The notes beneath the pieces are model-generated. The model did not search any database. It was not told the DNA's origin and saw only the letters and a program-made list of their open reading frames with translations. DNA of 64,000 nucleotides from Streptomyces sp. NBRC 110028 (lineage in GTDB: Bacteria > Actinomycetota > Actinomycetes > Streptomycetales > Streptomycetaceae): contig NZ_BBUZ01000024.1 of the NCBI RefSeq assembly GCF_001417735.1, positions 678,094 through 742,093 of the forward strand, given 5' to 3'. Below, one piece after another: positions 8,740 to 17,274 of this stretch (positions are counted from its first letter, which is position 1; every line of letters begins with the position of its first letter). The translations under genes and the position numbers were made by a program.

Positions 8740-9086
8740 GGCATAGCCTGGCTGGAGGAGGCCGGAAGCGAGGTCGCCGCCCTGCTGAAGTCCGGAGCCA
8801 CCGCCCCGGGCCTCTGAAGCCGCCCGAGAAGGCCGTCGCCTCCCACGCCGCCCTCGCCGATACCCCCTACGACGAATGGCGGGAGATCGTCGTAGACACC
8901 ACCGTGCAGGACCTACGCCTCCTTGCCCGGTTCAAGACCGCCTCCACCCTCGCGCCGCGCGGCGACACGGACGCCCACACCGGCGCCCATGACCTGGCAC
9001 CCTGGCGCCGCGTCACCTGCGGCGCCTCCCCCTTCCACGCCTCCCCCCGCGGCCACTACACCGACGTCCCGCGCCCCCCGGCCTGA
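8740..9086 (+). pseudogene. Decayed ORF of unknown family
   Basis: One frame reads GIAWLEEAGSEVAALLKSG and stops. The next frame continues protein-like text (PPEKAVASHAALADTPYDEW, then TVQDLRLLARFKTA) to 9086. Codon use in both stretches is that of real high-GC coding DNA, so this looks like one gene broken by a frameshift. I do not recognise the family. No start or ribosome site is evident at the left edge. Confidence 0.35.
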
Positions 9087-9087
9087 A

Positions 9088-9115
9088 CGGCCCGGCTCGG
9101 CAAGAGGCCGGGCCG
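9088..9115 (+). terminator. Hairpin after decayed ORF
   Basis: A perfect 9-bp stem (CGGCCCGGC and its complement) with a 10-base loop lies two bases beyond the decayed ORF stop. It would insulate the regulator gene that follows. Confidence 0.5.
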
Positions 9116-9151
9116 CCTGCCGCGACCGCCGCCTGTCAGGTGACCTGCCGG

Positions 9152-9179
9152 CGCTCACCGCTCATCGCTCATCGCTCAT
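9152..9179. repeat. Four tandem heptamers CGCTCAY
   Basis: CGCTCAC followed by three copies of CGCTCAT run without gaps, ending about 77 bp before the regulator GTG. Short direct heptamers near Streptomyces cluster genes are often regulator binding sites, though SARP sites are usually spaced by 11 bp, not 7. Slippage is an alternative origin. Confidence 0.6.
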
Positions 9180-9256
9180 CGCCAGGGGTGCCGGGTGAAT
9201 GAAGCCCTTGGACGTTTTTCTCACGCCCTTTCGGAGAAGCAAGGAAGAGGCAAGAC

Positions 9257-9730
9257 GTGGAAGAAGCACCGGCCGAAAACCTCACCTGCCGGGAGTTAGA
9301 CGTACTCCGCCTGTTGGCCCGGGGGTTAAGCAACCGGCTCATCGCCCGAAGGCTCGACATATCCGAGAAGACCGCGAAGAACCACCTCAGCAGCATTTAC
9401 TCGAAGATCGGCGCCACCGACCGCATTCAGGCCGCCCTCTACGCCCGGCACGTCGGCCTGACCGACCTCGAGGAAGCGGCTCCGTCCGCTCCGGCGTCCG
9501 CTCCCGTCCCCCAGAACGATGTGCAGCGCGCCGGCCCCGCCCTCACCGCACGCGAACGGGCCGTACTCTGCCTACTGGCCCGGGGGTTGAGCAACCGGCT
9601 GATCGCCCGAAGGCTCGACATATCCGAGAAGACCGTTAAGAACCACCTCAGCAGCATATATCTCAAGATCGGCGCCGCCCACCGCACTCAGGCCGCCCTC
9701 TATGCCCAAGACGTCGACCTCGCTTCCTGA
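9257..9730 (+). CDS. Regulator with two tandem LuxR-type HTH domains
   Basis: A 157-residue protein consisting of two LuxR/GerE helix-turn-helix domains (about 10-63 and 97-150) joined by an Ala/Pro-rich linker, with no receiver, sensor or ATPase domain. The domains share [15 protein letters not shown] and KNHLSSIY. At DNA level the copies are 261 bp apart, with more than 40 nearly unbroken identical bases, so the duplication is recent. Codons 14 and 24 are TTA (9296-9298, 9326-9328), predicting bldA dependence; the matching leucine in the second copy is TTG. GTG 9257 has GGAAGAGG six bases upstream. A single chain with two DNA-reading heads could act as a built-in dimer. It probably controls the cluster. 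Confidence 0.85.
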   Translation: MEEAPAENLTCRELDVLRLLARGLSNRLIARRLDISEKTAKNHLSSIYSKIGATDRIQAALYARHVGLTDLEEAAPSAPASAPVPQNDVQRAGPALTARERAVLCLLARGLSNRLIARRLDISEKTVKNHLSSIYLKIGAAHRTQAALYAQDVDLAS

Positions 9731-10152
9731 GCGGCCCGCAGCGGGATCTTTCTCCCAGGGCATCCCTTCCACAGGGAACCGGAGCACTGCCGCGTGGAGG
9801 GGGATTCCCACTTCACCCCGGCGCGCCGATCGACAGGGCACGCCGTCCCGCCAGTGGTGGTCGTCCGCCTGTCCAGCGAGCAGCGCCAGCAGGGGCTCCT
9901 CCTCATGGAGCGTCAGCGGGTGCCGCCGGAGCGACACTTGGGGTGCGGCCCGGAAAGTCAGTGGAGTGTCTCCCGCTTGGAGGGGCCGTGTCGGTCACTG
10001 TCGCCGCGCCAGGCGAAGATCACATCAAGGAACAGGAGGGACGAGTCGAACGATGGCAGCGAAACGGGGTCAACCGGACGGCAGGCCGACCATGTCGAGC
10101 CTCCGCGTCATGCCCTCATTATCGCCGGCCGGATGGCCGACGACCACGACAA

Positions 10153-10169
10153 TTGACGATATCCGTCAA
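10153..10169. promoter_or_regulatory. Palindromic operator candidate upstream of exporter
   Basis: TTGACG-ATATC-CGTCAA is a perfect 6-5-6 inverted repeat ending 41 bp before the exporter ATG, and its left half resembles a -35 hexamer. It could be the site of a repressor such as a TetR or MarR protein, or of the tandem LuxR protein. The remainder of 9731-10210 holds no gene I can support. Confidence 0.5.
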
Positions 10170-10210
10170 CCGACACAGTCGGCCCGGCGGCCGAACGCAC
10201 GATTGACGCC

Positions 10211-11449
10211 ATGGTAACCACCAAGATCCAGCCGCGCGCCCTCGTCCGGGCCTCCGGAGGCCCCCGCTACGCCGTCGCCCTGGCCGTGGACGCGCTCGGC
10301 ACGGGTCTGTTGCGGCCCTTTCTGCTGCTCTACGGGGTGACGGTGCTGAGGCTGTCCGCGCCGGCCACCGGCGTCGCCATGACGGCCGGTATCGTCGCGG
10401 GGCTGCTGTGCATGCCCGTGGTGGGCCGATGGCTGGACGGCGGCGCGCGCAGCACGGTCGTGGCCGCGTCGATGCTAGTGCGGGTGCTGGGCGTGGCACT
10501 GCTCCTCGCCACCCCGACGGGACACGTCGGGCTGTTCGCGGCGGCTGCGCTTTTCCTCGGCATCGGCAATCAGGCCTGGCCGGCCGCCCACGCGGCTCTC
10601 GTCGCCACGGTCGCCCACGGCCGGGAACGCGACGCCGCCCTCGCGGCAGGCCGCGCCCTGCGCAACGCCGGCCTGGGCGTCGGCGCGCTCATCGCCACCG
10701 CATGCCTGGCGGGCGGCACCACCGCGTTACAGGCGCTGGCGGCCGTCACCGGGCTCGCCTATTTCGCTGCGGCGGTCTTGGCATGGTCGGTCCACCTGCG
10801 CACGCATCCGGCCGATACGTCGGCCAAGGACAGGGCCGAGGGGCCGGCGCCTCGGATGCGTATGCTGCTGGCCGCCAACGTGATCTACGTCTTCTGCTTC
10901 AACGTCCCCGAGATAGCGCTGCCCCTCATCCTGGTGACACAGTTACACGCGTCCCCGGTGTGGTCGGCGGCCATCTTCGTGGCGAACACCGTACTGGTGA
11001 TCACCCTGCAGATTCCGGTCACGGTCCTGATGTCCCGCTTCTCCCGGCGGACCGTGCTGGCTCTTGCCGGCGTGGTACTCGCCGCGTCCTATCTCGGCTT
11101 CCTCGCGGCCGCCTCACTGGGACACGGCTGGAGTGCCCCGGCCGTCGCCGCGGTGTCCGTGGTCTGCACCATCGGCGAGATCATCTATGCCGGCAGCGCG
11201 ACCCCGCTCGTCACCGCCCTCGCCCCGACCCATGTCCTGGGACGCGCCCTCGCCCGCTTCCAGTTCTCCACGGGCTTCGGCCTCGCCGTCTCCCCCGCGA
11301 TCATCACCACTCTCGCCTCCCACGGCTCGGCCGTCCTCTGGGGCAGCCTCGCCGCCGCGACGCTTCTGTCCGCCTTCGCCGTCGCCACCGAGAAGGATCA
11401 AGAAACGCCGCTCAGCGGTGGCCTCCGCCGGGCGCGAGCAAGCTCGTGA
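10211..11449 (+). CDS. MFS exporter
   Basis: A 412-residue major facilitator with about twelve hydrophobic segments and the cytoplasmic loop pattern typical of drug exporters (GRWLDGGAR after TM2, MSRFSRR in the second half). It probably exports the cluster product and gives self-protection. Two TTA codons (10727-10729 and 10943-10945) link it to the TTA-containing regulator and DUF1611 gene. No clear ribosome site precedes the ATG at 10211; the start is taken from the first in-frame ATG before TM1 and could be leaderless. It converges on recQ with a 73-bp gap and marks the boundary of the accessory region. Confidence 0.85.
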   Translation: MVTTKIQPRALVRASGGPRYAVALAVDALGTGLLRPFLLLYGVTVLRLSAPATGVAMTAGIVAGLLCMPVVGRWLDGGARSTVVAASMLVRVLGVALLLATPTGHVGLFAAAALFLGIGNQAWPAAHAALVATVAHGRERDAALAAGRALRNAGLGVGALIATACLAGGTTALQALAAVTGLAYFAAAVLAWSVHLRTHPADTSAKDRAEGPAPRMRMLLAANVIYVFCFNVPEIALPLILVTQLHASPVWSAAIFVANTVLVITLQIPVTVLMSRFSRRTVLALAGVVLAASYLGFLAAASLGHGWSAPAVAAVSVVCTIGEIIYAGSATPLVTALAPTHVLGRALARFQFSTGFGLAVSPAIITTLASHGSAVLWGSLAAATLLSAFAVATEKDQETPLSGGLRRARASS

Positions 11450-11522
11450 CCTCGGCGCTCGCCTCGGGGGACGGCTTGAAGCAGCGGCGGATGCTCTCCG
11501 GTCCCGAGGCAGCGAGGCGCGG

Positions 11523-13682
11523 CTACCCGGCCAGCGCAAGGACGAGTGGGAGCACCTGGTCGGCTCCGTTCCGGCGCAGGAGGCGCGCCCCCACGGCCAG
11601 GGTCCAGCCGGAGTCGGTGAAGTCGTCGACGAGCAGGACCGGGCCGGGGGTGCCGGCCAGGGCGGCGGTGAGTTCGTCGGGCACGGCGAACGAGGCGGCC
11701 AGGGCTCGCAGCCGCTGGGCGGAGTTGCTCCGGTGCGCCGCGAACTCGTCGGCCTGCGGGGTGTACGTCAGGCTGCCCAGCAGGGGGAGCCTGCCCACCC
11801 GGGCCAGGCCCCTGGCCAGTGAGGCGACCAGCTGCGGGCGGGTGCGGGAGGGCATGGCGACGACCCCCACCGGCCGTGCCGCCGCGTCAGGGCCATCGCC
11901 GGCCCAGCCGCCCGGGGAGCGGGCCCAGTCGGCAACCGTCGCCACGACGGCGGCCAGTACGTCGTCCGGGACCGGTCCGTCCGTGGCCTGCTCCGACAGC
12001 AGCGGACGCAGGCGGTTGCCCCAGCCGATGTCCGAGAGCCTGCCGAGCGCGCGCCCGGGGGCCGCCTGCTGGGCCGCTGGGATACGGCCCTTGAGGTCGA
12101 CCCCGACCGCGGCCATGCCCGAGGGCCACATGCGGCGTGGCTCGACCTCGACTCCCGGGCGCTCCAGCTCGCCTGTCGCCGCCGCGAGGGCTCCGGGCGA
12201 GACGGCGGGATCGAGCCAGGGCCCGGCGCAGGTGTCGCAGCGACCGCACGGAGCCGCCTTCTCGTCGTCGAGCTGCCGCTGCAGGAACTCCATCCGGCAC
12301 CCCGTGGTCGCCACGTAGTCCCGCATGGCCTGCCGCTCCGCCTCCCGCTGCCGGGCCACCCACGCATACCGCTCCGCGTCGTACACCCACGGCTCGCCGG
12401 TGGCGGTCCAGCCCCCCTTCACCCGCTTGACCGCCCCGTCCACGTCCAGGACCTTCAGCATCGTCTCCAGCCGCGACCGCCGAAGATCCACCAACGGCTC
12501 CAGCGCGGGCAGCGACAACGGACGACCCGCCTGCTCCAGAACCCCCAGCGTGCGCCGCACCTGCTCCTCGGGCGGGAAGCCCACCGACGCGAAGTACGCC
12601 CAGATCGCCTCGTCCTCCCGCCCCGGCAGCAGCAGCACATCCGCATGGTCCACACCACGCCCCGCACGGCCCACTTGCTGGTAATAGGCGATCGGGGATG
12701 AGGGCGACCCCAGGTGCACCACGAACCCCAGGTCCGGCTTGTCAAAGCCCATCCCCAGCGCCGAGGTCGCCACCAGCGCCTTCACCCGGTTCGCCAGCAG
12801 GTCCTCCTCCGCCTGCAACCGGTCGGCGTTCTCCGTCTTCCCCGTGTAGGAAGCCACCGGATACCCGCGCTGCCGCAGGAACGCCGCGACCTCCTCCGCC
12901 GCTGCCACCGTCAGCGTGTAAATGATCCCCGAACCCGGCAGATCCCCCAGCCGCTCCCCCAGCCACGCCAGCCGATGCGCCGCATCCGGCAGCTCCAGCA
13001 CCCCCAACCGCAGGCTCTCCCGGTCCAGCGGCCCCCGCAGCACCAGAGCACCCGCGCCTCCCGTGCCCAACTGCTCGGCCACGTCCGCGGTCACCCGCGC
13101 GTTCGCGGTCGCCGTCGTGGCCAGTACCGGCACGCCCGCCGGCAACTCCGCGAGCATCGTGCGCAACCGACGGTAGTCGGGCCGGAAGTCGTGCCCCCAG
13201 TCGGAGATGCAGTGCGCCTCGTCAACGACCAGCAGACCGGTCGTGGCCGCAAGCTTGGGCAGCACCTGATCGCGGAAATCCACGGAATTGAGACGCTCCG
13301 GACTTACGAGGAGAACGTCGGTCTCGCCACGCTCGACCTCCCCGTAGATGGTGTCCCATTCCTCCGGGTTGGCCGAGTTGATCGTGCGCGCCTGGATACC
13401 GGCACGCGCCGCCGAGTCGACCTGGTTACGCATCAGCGCCAGCAGCGGCGAGATGATCACCGTAGGACCCGAGCCACGCCGCCGCAGCAAAGCGGTGGCG
13501 ACGAAATACACCGCCGACTTGCCCCAGCCGGTCCGCTGCACCACCAGTGCCCGGCGGCGCTCCTCCACCAGAGCCGCCACGGCCTGCCACTGATCCTCCC
13601 GCAGCCGCGCCGAACCCTCCGGGGCACCGACGAGCTCAGCGAGGATGGCGTCGGCTTCGGTGCGGAGCTCAAGGTTGTCCAT
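11523..13682 (-). CDS. recQ: RecQ-family helicase with C-terminal PRTase-like segment
   Basis: A 719-residue ATP-dependent 3'-5' DNA helicase acting in recombination and repair. Motifs are RTGWGKS (50-56, Walker A), DEAHCISDWGHDFRPDYR (154-171) and QVGRAGRG. A four-cysteine zinc module follows, of the form C-x17-C-x2-C-x2-C. The last ~40 residues contain VLLVDDFTDSGWT (about 682-694), the PRPP-loop signature of type I phosphoribosyltransferases as in ComF-like proteins. RecQ plus such a tail is a recurrent actinobacterial arrangement; its function is unclear. The start at 13682 (ATG, GGGG nearby) is preferred because upstream residues are unlike any helicase N-terminus. Confidence 0.88.
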   Translation of the reverse strand: MDNLELRTEADAILAELVGAPEGSARLREDQWQAVAALVEERRRALVVQRTGWGKSAVYFVATALLRRRGSGPTVIISPLLALMRNQVDSAARAGIQARTINSANPEEWDTIYGEVERGETDVLLVSPERLNSVDFRDQVLPKLAATTGLLVVDEAHCISDWGHDFRPDYRRLRTMLAELPAGVPVLATTATANARVTADVAEQLGTGGAGALVLRGPLDRESLRLGVLELPDAAHRLAWLGERLGDLPGSGIIYTLTVAAAEEVAAFLRQRGYPVASYTGKTENADRLQAEEDLLANRVKALVATSALGMGFDKPDLGFVVHLGSPSSPIAYYQQVGRAGRGVDHADVLLLPGREDEAIWAYFASVGFPPEEQVRRTLGVLEQAGRPLSLPALEPLVDLRRSRLETMLKVLDVDGAVKRVKGGWTATGEPWVYDAERYAWVARQREAERQAMRDYVATTGCRMEFLQRQLDDEKAAPCGRCDTCAGPWLDPAVSPGALAAATGELERPGVEVEPRRMWPSGMAAVGVDLKGRIPAAQQAAPGRALGRLSDIGWGNRLRPLLSEQATDGPVPDDVLAAVVATVADWARSPGGWAGDGPDAAARPVGVVAMPSRTRPQLVASLARGLARVGRLPLLGSLTYTPQADEFAAHRSNSAQRLRALAASFAVPDELTAALAGTPGPVLLVDDFTDSGWTLAVGARLLRRNGADQVLPLVLALAG

Positions 13683-13743
13683 GCCCCCATGCAACCCGAT
13701 GGCACTGACAATCGGCCAATTCGCTCCGGGCGTGCCGACCCGT

Positions 13744-13771
13744 ACTGGCCCGGCCGCTCCGCCGGGCCAGT
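13744..13771. terminator. Hairpin upstream of recQ
   Basis: A perfect 11-bp inverted repeat (ACTGGCCCGGC and its complement) with a six-base loop lies 62-89 bp upstream of recQ in the divergent gap 13683-14033. It may be a leader hairpin for recQ or a structural operator. I see no SOS-type GAAC-N4-GTTC box and no gene in the rest of the gap. Confidence 0.4.
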
Positions 13772-14033
13772 GCGGCCGCGCTGTTTCCGCTGGTCCTCGC
13801 CGTGCGGCGCTGAGCGACGACGGTGACCGGGAGGGGGCGAAGAACATAGGAGGCACATACCCGCAAACCGGCCAGGTGCGCCAACTACTCATTGCCGCAT
13901 CCGAGCGCTACCGGCGAGAATTGGCAGAAGCTCCCCGCGCCGGCCCTCGCGTGGTCCTGACGGGGCCGTGTCGTGGCGTGCGCCCGCGCCCGACCCTCGC
14001 ACGGACCATGGGCGCGCAGACGAAGGGAGGACC

Positions 14034-14660
14034 GTGACCTTCGGCTTCGCTCCGCCACCGTCCGCCGAACCCGCCGTCCGGCTGAGCCGGATGCTCGAAC
14101 CCGCCGAATGGGCCGCCGCCGGTATTCCGCTGCTGCGCAATCCGCGCGAGGTCGTCCACGGGCTGCACAGCCGCCACCTGCCGACTCCCTCGACGGCCGT
14201 CGTCGCGGTCCTCGATCCGGAGGAACGCCTCACGGCCAGCGCCTCGTTCAGGCAGCACGGCTCCACCACACCCGACGGGTGGGAGTTCCGCAACGCGCTC
14301 CTGACCCAGCTGCGCCGGGTGATCCCGCACGATCTGCGGCGCCGCTCGCCGGTCCGCACCGCCGTGCTGCTCTACTGCCGCGAGGGTGGGAGCCGGTGGA
14401 CGGAAGAGGACGGCGCCTGGATGTGGGGGCTGCGGGACGCCTGCACCCTGCACGGGCTGCGCTGTGGCGCGTACATCACCCTGACCCGGGAGGGCTGGCA
14501 GGTCCTCGGCGAAGGGCGGGGCGGCCGTCGGCCGCACTCCGCTTCGCTCCGGACCACACTGGGGATCGCCCCCGCACCCGAACCCGATGGCGACGCGGCG
14601 CCCCTGCCGCGGCCCCTGGGCGGGGCTCGCGGCGTGCTGCACCGCTCAGCGGCCGTGTGA
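14034..14660 (+). CDS. Conserved hypothetical protein
   Basis: A 208-residue soluble protein that I do not recognise. It has coding-type codon bias throughout and ordered segments such as MLEPAEWAAAGIPLLRNPRE and LLYCREGGSRWTEEDGAWMW, then a Pro/Gly/Arg-rich tail. The GTG at 14034 follows GGGAGGACC. It is divergent from recQ and reads toward the next leftward gene. No signal peptide, membrane segment or catalytic motif is evident. Confidence 0.75.
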   Translation: MTFGFAPPPSAEPAVRLSRMLEPAEWAAAGIPLLRNPREVVHGLHSRHLPTPSTAVVAVLDPEERLTASASFRQHGSTTPDGWEFRNALLTQLRRVIPHDLRRRSPVRTAVLLYCREGGSRWTEEDGAWMWGLRDACTLHGLRCGAYITLTREGWQVLGEGRGGRRPHSASLRTTLGIAPAPEPDGDAAPLPRPLGGARGVLHRSAAV

Positions 14661-14740
14661 CCGCCGACCGTCCGGACGCCGGACAGCTCCTCGACGCGCG
14701 TCAGGGGCTGCCGGGCACCGGTCGTACGGGGAGTGCGGAA

Positions 14741-15397
14741 TCAGACACCCGCGGCCATGAGGCCGTTGATGCGCTGCGGGTCACCGCAGACGATCAGCAG
14801 CGCCGAGGCACGGCTCATCGCCCGGGTCAGTGCTCCGGCCACGGCATCGTCCGCTCCGCCGTTGACGGCGACGACCACGACCGGGCGGCCGCCCGCGCGG
14901 TCGGCGTCCACCGCGGCGTAGAAGACGTCGTCACCGGCGTCGTGCTGCGCCCAGTAGGACGCCTCGCCGAAGGACAACTCGTGTGCCGCCCACGGATGCT
15001 GGTCCCCGGTGGTCAGCACCAGGATGTCGCCTGGCGCCCGGCCGGAGTCCAGCAGCAGGTCGACCGCCTCGTCCGCCGCGTCCACGGCGCCGTCCACCGA
15101 GGCGGGGATCAGCTGGATCTGGGGCGCGGCCGTCGAGGCGGGGGCGGTCTTGGCGGCCGAGGCCGCCGGGGCGGTCGGCGCGGGCTTCGCCGCATCGCTG
15201 GTGGTGCGCTGCGACGGAGCCGACGAGGTCCCGGCGGAACCACGGTTCGGACCGGGGCTTCCCGGACGCCGCGGGGCGGGCCGGGGGCCGGGACCAGGGA
15301 CAGGACGAGGGGTCGGCGCGGTGCGGCCTGCGGCCGGTGTCGCGCGAGGACCCGGGACACTCTCGTGAATCTGAGGCTCCTCGGGGATGAGAGGCAT
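14741..15397 (-). CDS. UvrD-type helicase C-terminus-like orphan protein
   Basis: A 218-residue protein. The first ~90 residues are Pro/Ala-rich and probably disordered. The rest (about 100-218) resembles the C-terminal region of UvrD/Rep-like helicases, with DDVFYAAVDADRAGGRPVVV and ALTRAMSRASALLIVCGDP, the latter like the motif V/VI segment where such helicases close. No Walker A or B is present, so it cannot be a helicase alone. It might be a regulatory partner or a degenerate relic retained by selection. ATG 15397 was chosen after rejecting an upstream extension without a ribosome site. It lies just downstream of rnhB (69-bp gap) in the same orientation. Confidence 0.7.
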   Translation of the reverse strand: MPLIPEEPQIHESVPGPRATPAAGRTAPTPRPVPGPGPRPAPRRPGSPGPNRGSAGTSSAPSQRTTSDAAKPAPTAPAASAAKTAPASTAAPQIQLIPASVDGAVDAADEAVDLLLDSGRAPGDILVLTTGDQHPWAAHELSFGEASYWAQHDAGDDVFYAAVDADRAGGRPVVVVAVNGGADDAVAGALTRAMSRASALLIVCGDPQRINGLMAAGV

Positions 15398-15465
15398 GGG
15401 CTGATGTCTATCAAACGTCGGTGCGACTCGCACCGGCGGGTGGTGGTTCGAACCGGTCGGTCTGC

Positions 15466-16167
15466 TCAGAAGTCGAAGCCGAGTTGGCCGCCGACCTCCA
15501 GCTCGACCGATTCAGGTGTATTGCGCACGCGCTTGAGGTGCCGCCAGCGGGGCAGCCCGTCCAGGTAGGCCCAGGACAGCCGGTGGTGGGGCGTGGGCCC
15601 CTGTTCCCGCAGGGCGGCGCGGTGCACGGGGGACGGGTATCCGGCGTTGTCCCCGAACCGGAAGTCCGCGTGTGCGTCCCCCAGTTCGGCCATCAACGCG
15701 TCCCGCCGCACCTTGGCGATCACGGAGGCGGCAGCGACGGCCACACAGGACTGATCGCCCTTGATGACCGTGCGGACCCTCCAGGGAGCGCCGAGGTAGT
15801 CGTGCTTGCCATCGAGGATCACCGCGTCCGGACGGACGGGCAGCCCGTCGAGAGCCCGGGTCGCGGCGAGCCGGAGGGCGGCCGTCATCCCCAGGTCGTC
15901 GATCTCCTCGGGCGAGGAGTGACCCAGGGCATGCGCGGTGACCCACGACTCCAACTCGTGCGCCAGCTCCGTGCGCCTCTTGGGGCTCAGCAGCTTGGAG
16001 TCGGTGAGCCCGGTCGGCGGGCGCCGCAGACCGGTGACCGCCGCGCAGACCGTCACCGGACCTGCCCAGGCCCCTCGCCCGACCTCGTCGACACCGACGA
16101 CGATCTTGGCTCCTGTCGTGGCGCGGAGCGAGCGCTCGACACTGTGGGTGGGCGGTTGGTAGGCCAT
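15466..16167 (-). CDS. rnhB: Ribonuclease HII
   Basis: A 233-residue RNase HII that cuts RNA in RNA-DNA hybrids and removes single ribonucleotides from DNA. The N-terminal [14 protein letters not shown] carries the paired acidic metal ligands; [21 protein letters not shown] and [15 protein letters not shown] supply the remaining conserved parts. Length is normal for the family. The ATG at 16167 gives [14 protein letters not shown], as in actinobacterial homologues; the upstream open frame is not family-like. It probably shares a leftward transcript with the orphan UvrD-like gene. Confidence 0.95.
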   Translation of the reverse strand: MAYQPPTHSVERSLRATTGAKIVVGVDEVGRGAWAGPVTVCAAVTGLRRPPTGLTDSKLLSPKRRTELAHELESWVTAHALGHSSPEEIDDLGMTAALRLAATRALDGLPVRPDAVILDGKHDYLGAPWRVRTVIKGDQSCVAVAAASVIAKVRRDALMAELGDAHADFRFGDNAGYPSPVHRAALREQGPTPHHRLSWAYLDGLPRWRHLKRVRNTPESVELEVGGQLGFDF

Positions 16168-16372
16168 GGCGAGGACAACATTACGCCGCTCACCCCGGCG
16201 CCGTGTACCCGGATCAGGCGGTACGCCCCCGGGCCCCCGGAACGGGCCCGGTCGCGGACGGCCGCGGACGGCCGCGGTGGCCCTCCGTACCCAACCCGAC
16301 GCGGTGCGGGGGCGGTTGTCCGGCGGCGCGGCGCACCCTGCCCTGAGCGGGGACGACGCCCGCCGCCGTTCG

Positions 16373-17263
16373 TCAATCCGCCGCCGGGATCCACGACGGG
16401 AGAGGCTCGGTGCGCTCCAGCCACCCGCGCGGCGGTGTGCCGCGCGCCCCGGACGCGACGACTCCGCCGGCGATCGCGCAGGTGGTGTCCACGTCCCCGC
16501 CGGCCTGCGCGGTCGCCCAGAACGCGTCCTCGAAGGAGTCCAGGTGCCGGGCCGCGGCCCACAGCGCGAAGGGCACGGTGTCATGGGCGCTGGTGCGGCG
16601 GCCGCACCCCAGCACCGCGGCGACGGTGCCGGCATCCCCGTAGTCCAGCATGTCGCGGGCGCGCCGCAGCCCCGCCTGGACGGCGCTGCGCGGGACGGCC
16701 TCGACCACCCGGTCCAGCAGGGCTTCCGGCCCGCCGTGGCCCGCCGGGTCGGCCACCACCGCCGCCGCGGCGGCTACCGCCATCGCCCCCGCCACTGCCT
16801 CCCGGTGCTGGTGCGTGGTGTACGCGGAGATCTCCGCCTGATGCGTCGCCTGCTCCACCTCGCCCGCGTACCAGGCGCCCAGCGGGGCGATCCGCATGGC
16901 GGCGCCGTTACCCCATGATCCCTGCCCCTGGAACAGACCGGCGGCCAGATCACGCCAGTCGCCACCTTCCCTGACCAGCCGGAGCATCCGGTTCACGGCG
17001 GGGCCGTACCCCCGGTCGAAGTCATGGTGCACGGCGAACGACCGGGCGAGGTCGTCCTGGTCGATCCGGCCGTGCTCGGCGAGAGCGGCCAGCACGGAGC
17101 AGCCCATCTCGGTGTCGTCGGTCCACTGCCAGGGGTCGGGTGGCAGCTCTCGGCGCTTGAGGAAGGGATGGTTGGCGGGGACGAAGAACTGGGAGCCGAG
17201 GGCGTCGCCCACGGACAGCCCGCGCAGGCTCGCCAGAGCCCGGTGGTAACGGTCAGCGGTCAT
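16373..17263 (-). CDS. ADP-ribosylglycohydrolase family protein
   Basis: A 296-residue protein of the DraG/ADP-ribosylhydrolase family, which removes ADP-ribose from proteins or small molecules using two magnesium ions. The metal-site motifs are all present: [12 protein letters not shown] near the N-terminus, WTDDTEM (about 47-53), [12 protein letters not shown] mid-protein and [15 protein letters not shown] near the C-terminus. The ATG at 17263 excludes a 15-residue extension with no ribosome site. Only 11 bp separate it from the upstream histidine phosphatase gene, so the two are probably cotranscribed. The physiological target is unknown. Confidence 0.9.
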   Translation of the reverse strand: MTADRYHRALASLRGLSVGDALGSQFFVPANHPFLKRRELPPDPWQWTDDTEMGCSVLAALAEHGRIDQDDLARSFAVHHDFDRGYGPAVNRMLRLVREGGDWRDLAAGLFQGQGSWGNGAAMRIAPLGAWYAGEVEQATHQAEISAYTTHQHREAVAGAMAVAAAAAVVADPAGHGGPEALLDRVVEAVPRSAVQAGLRRARDMLDYGDAGTVAAVLGCGRRTSAHDTVPFALWAAARHLDSFEDAFWATAQAGGDVDTTCAIAGGVVASGARGTPPRGWLERTEPLPSWIPAAD

Positions 17264-17274
17264 CGCTGGGCACT

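Noticed and set aside
9572..9937. Minus-strand frame overlapping the end of the tandem-HTH gene
   Set aside because: Part of it is antisense to the HTH repeat; the remainder has no ribosome site or recognisable domain.
15440..15465. GGTTCGAACC resembling a tRNA T-loop
   Set aside because: No acceptor stem, D-arm or anticodon arm can be built around it.
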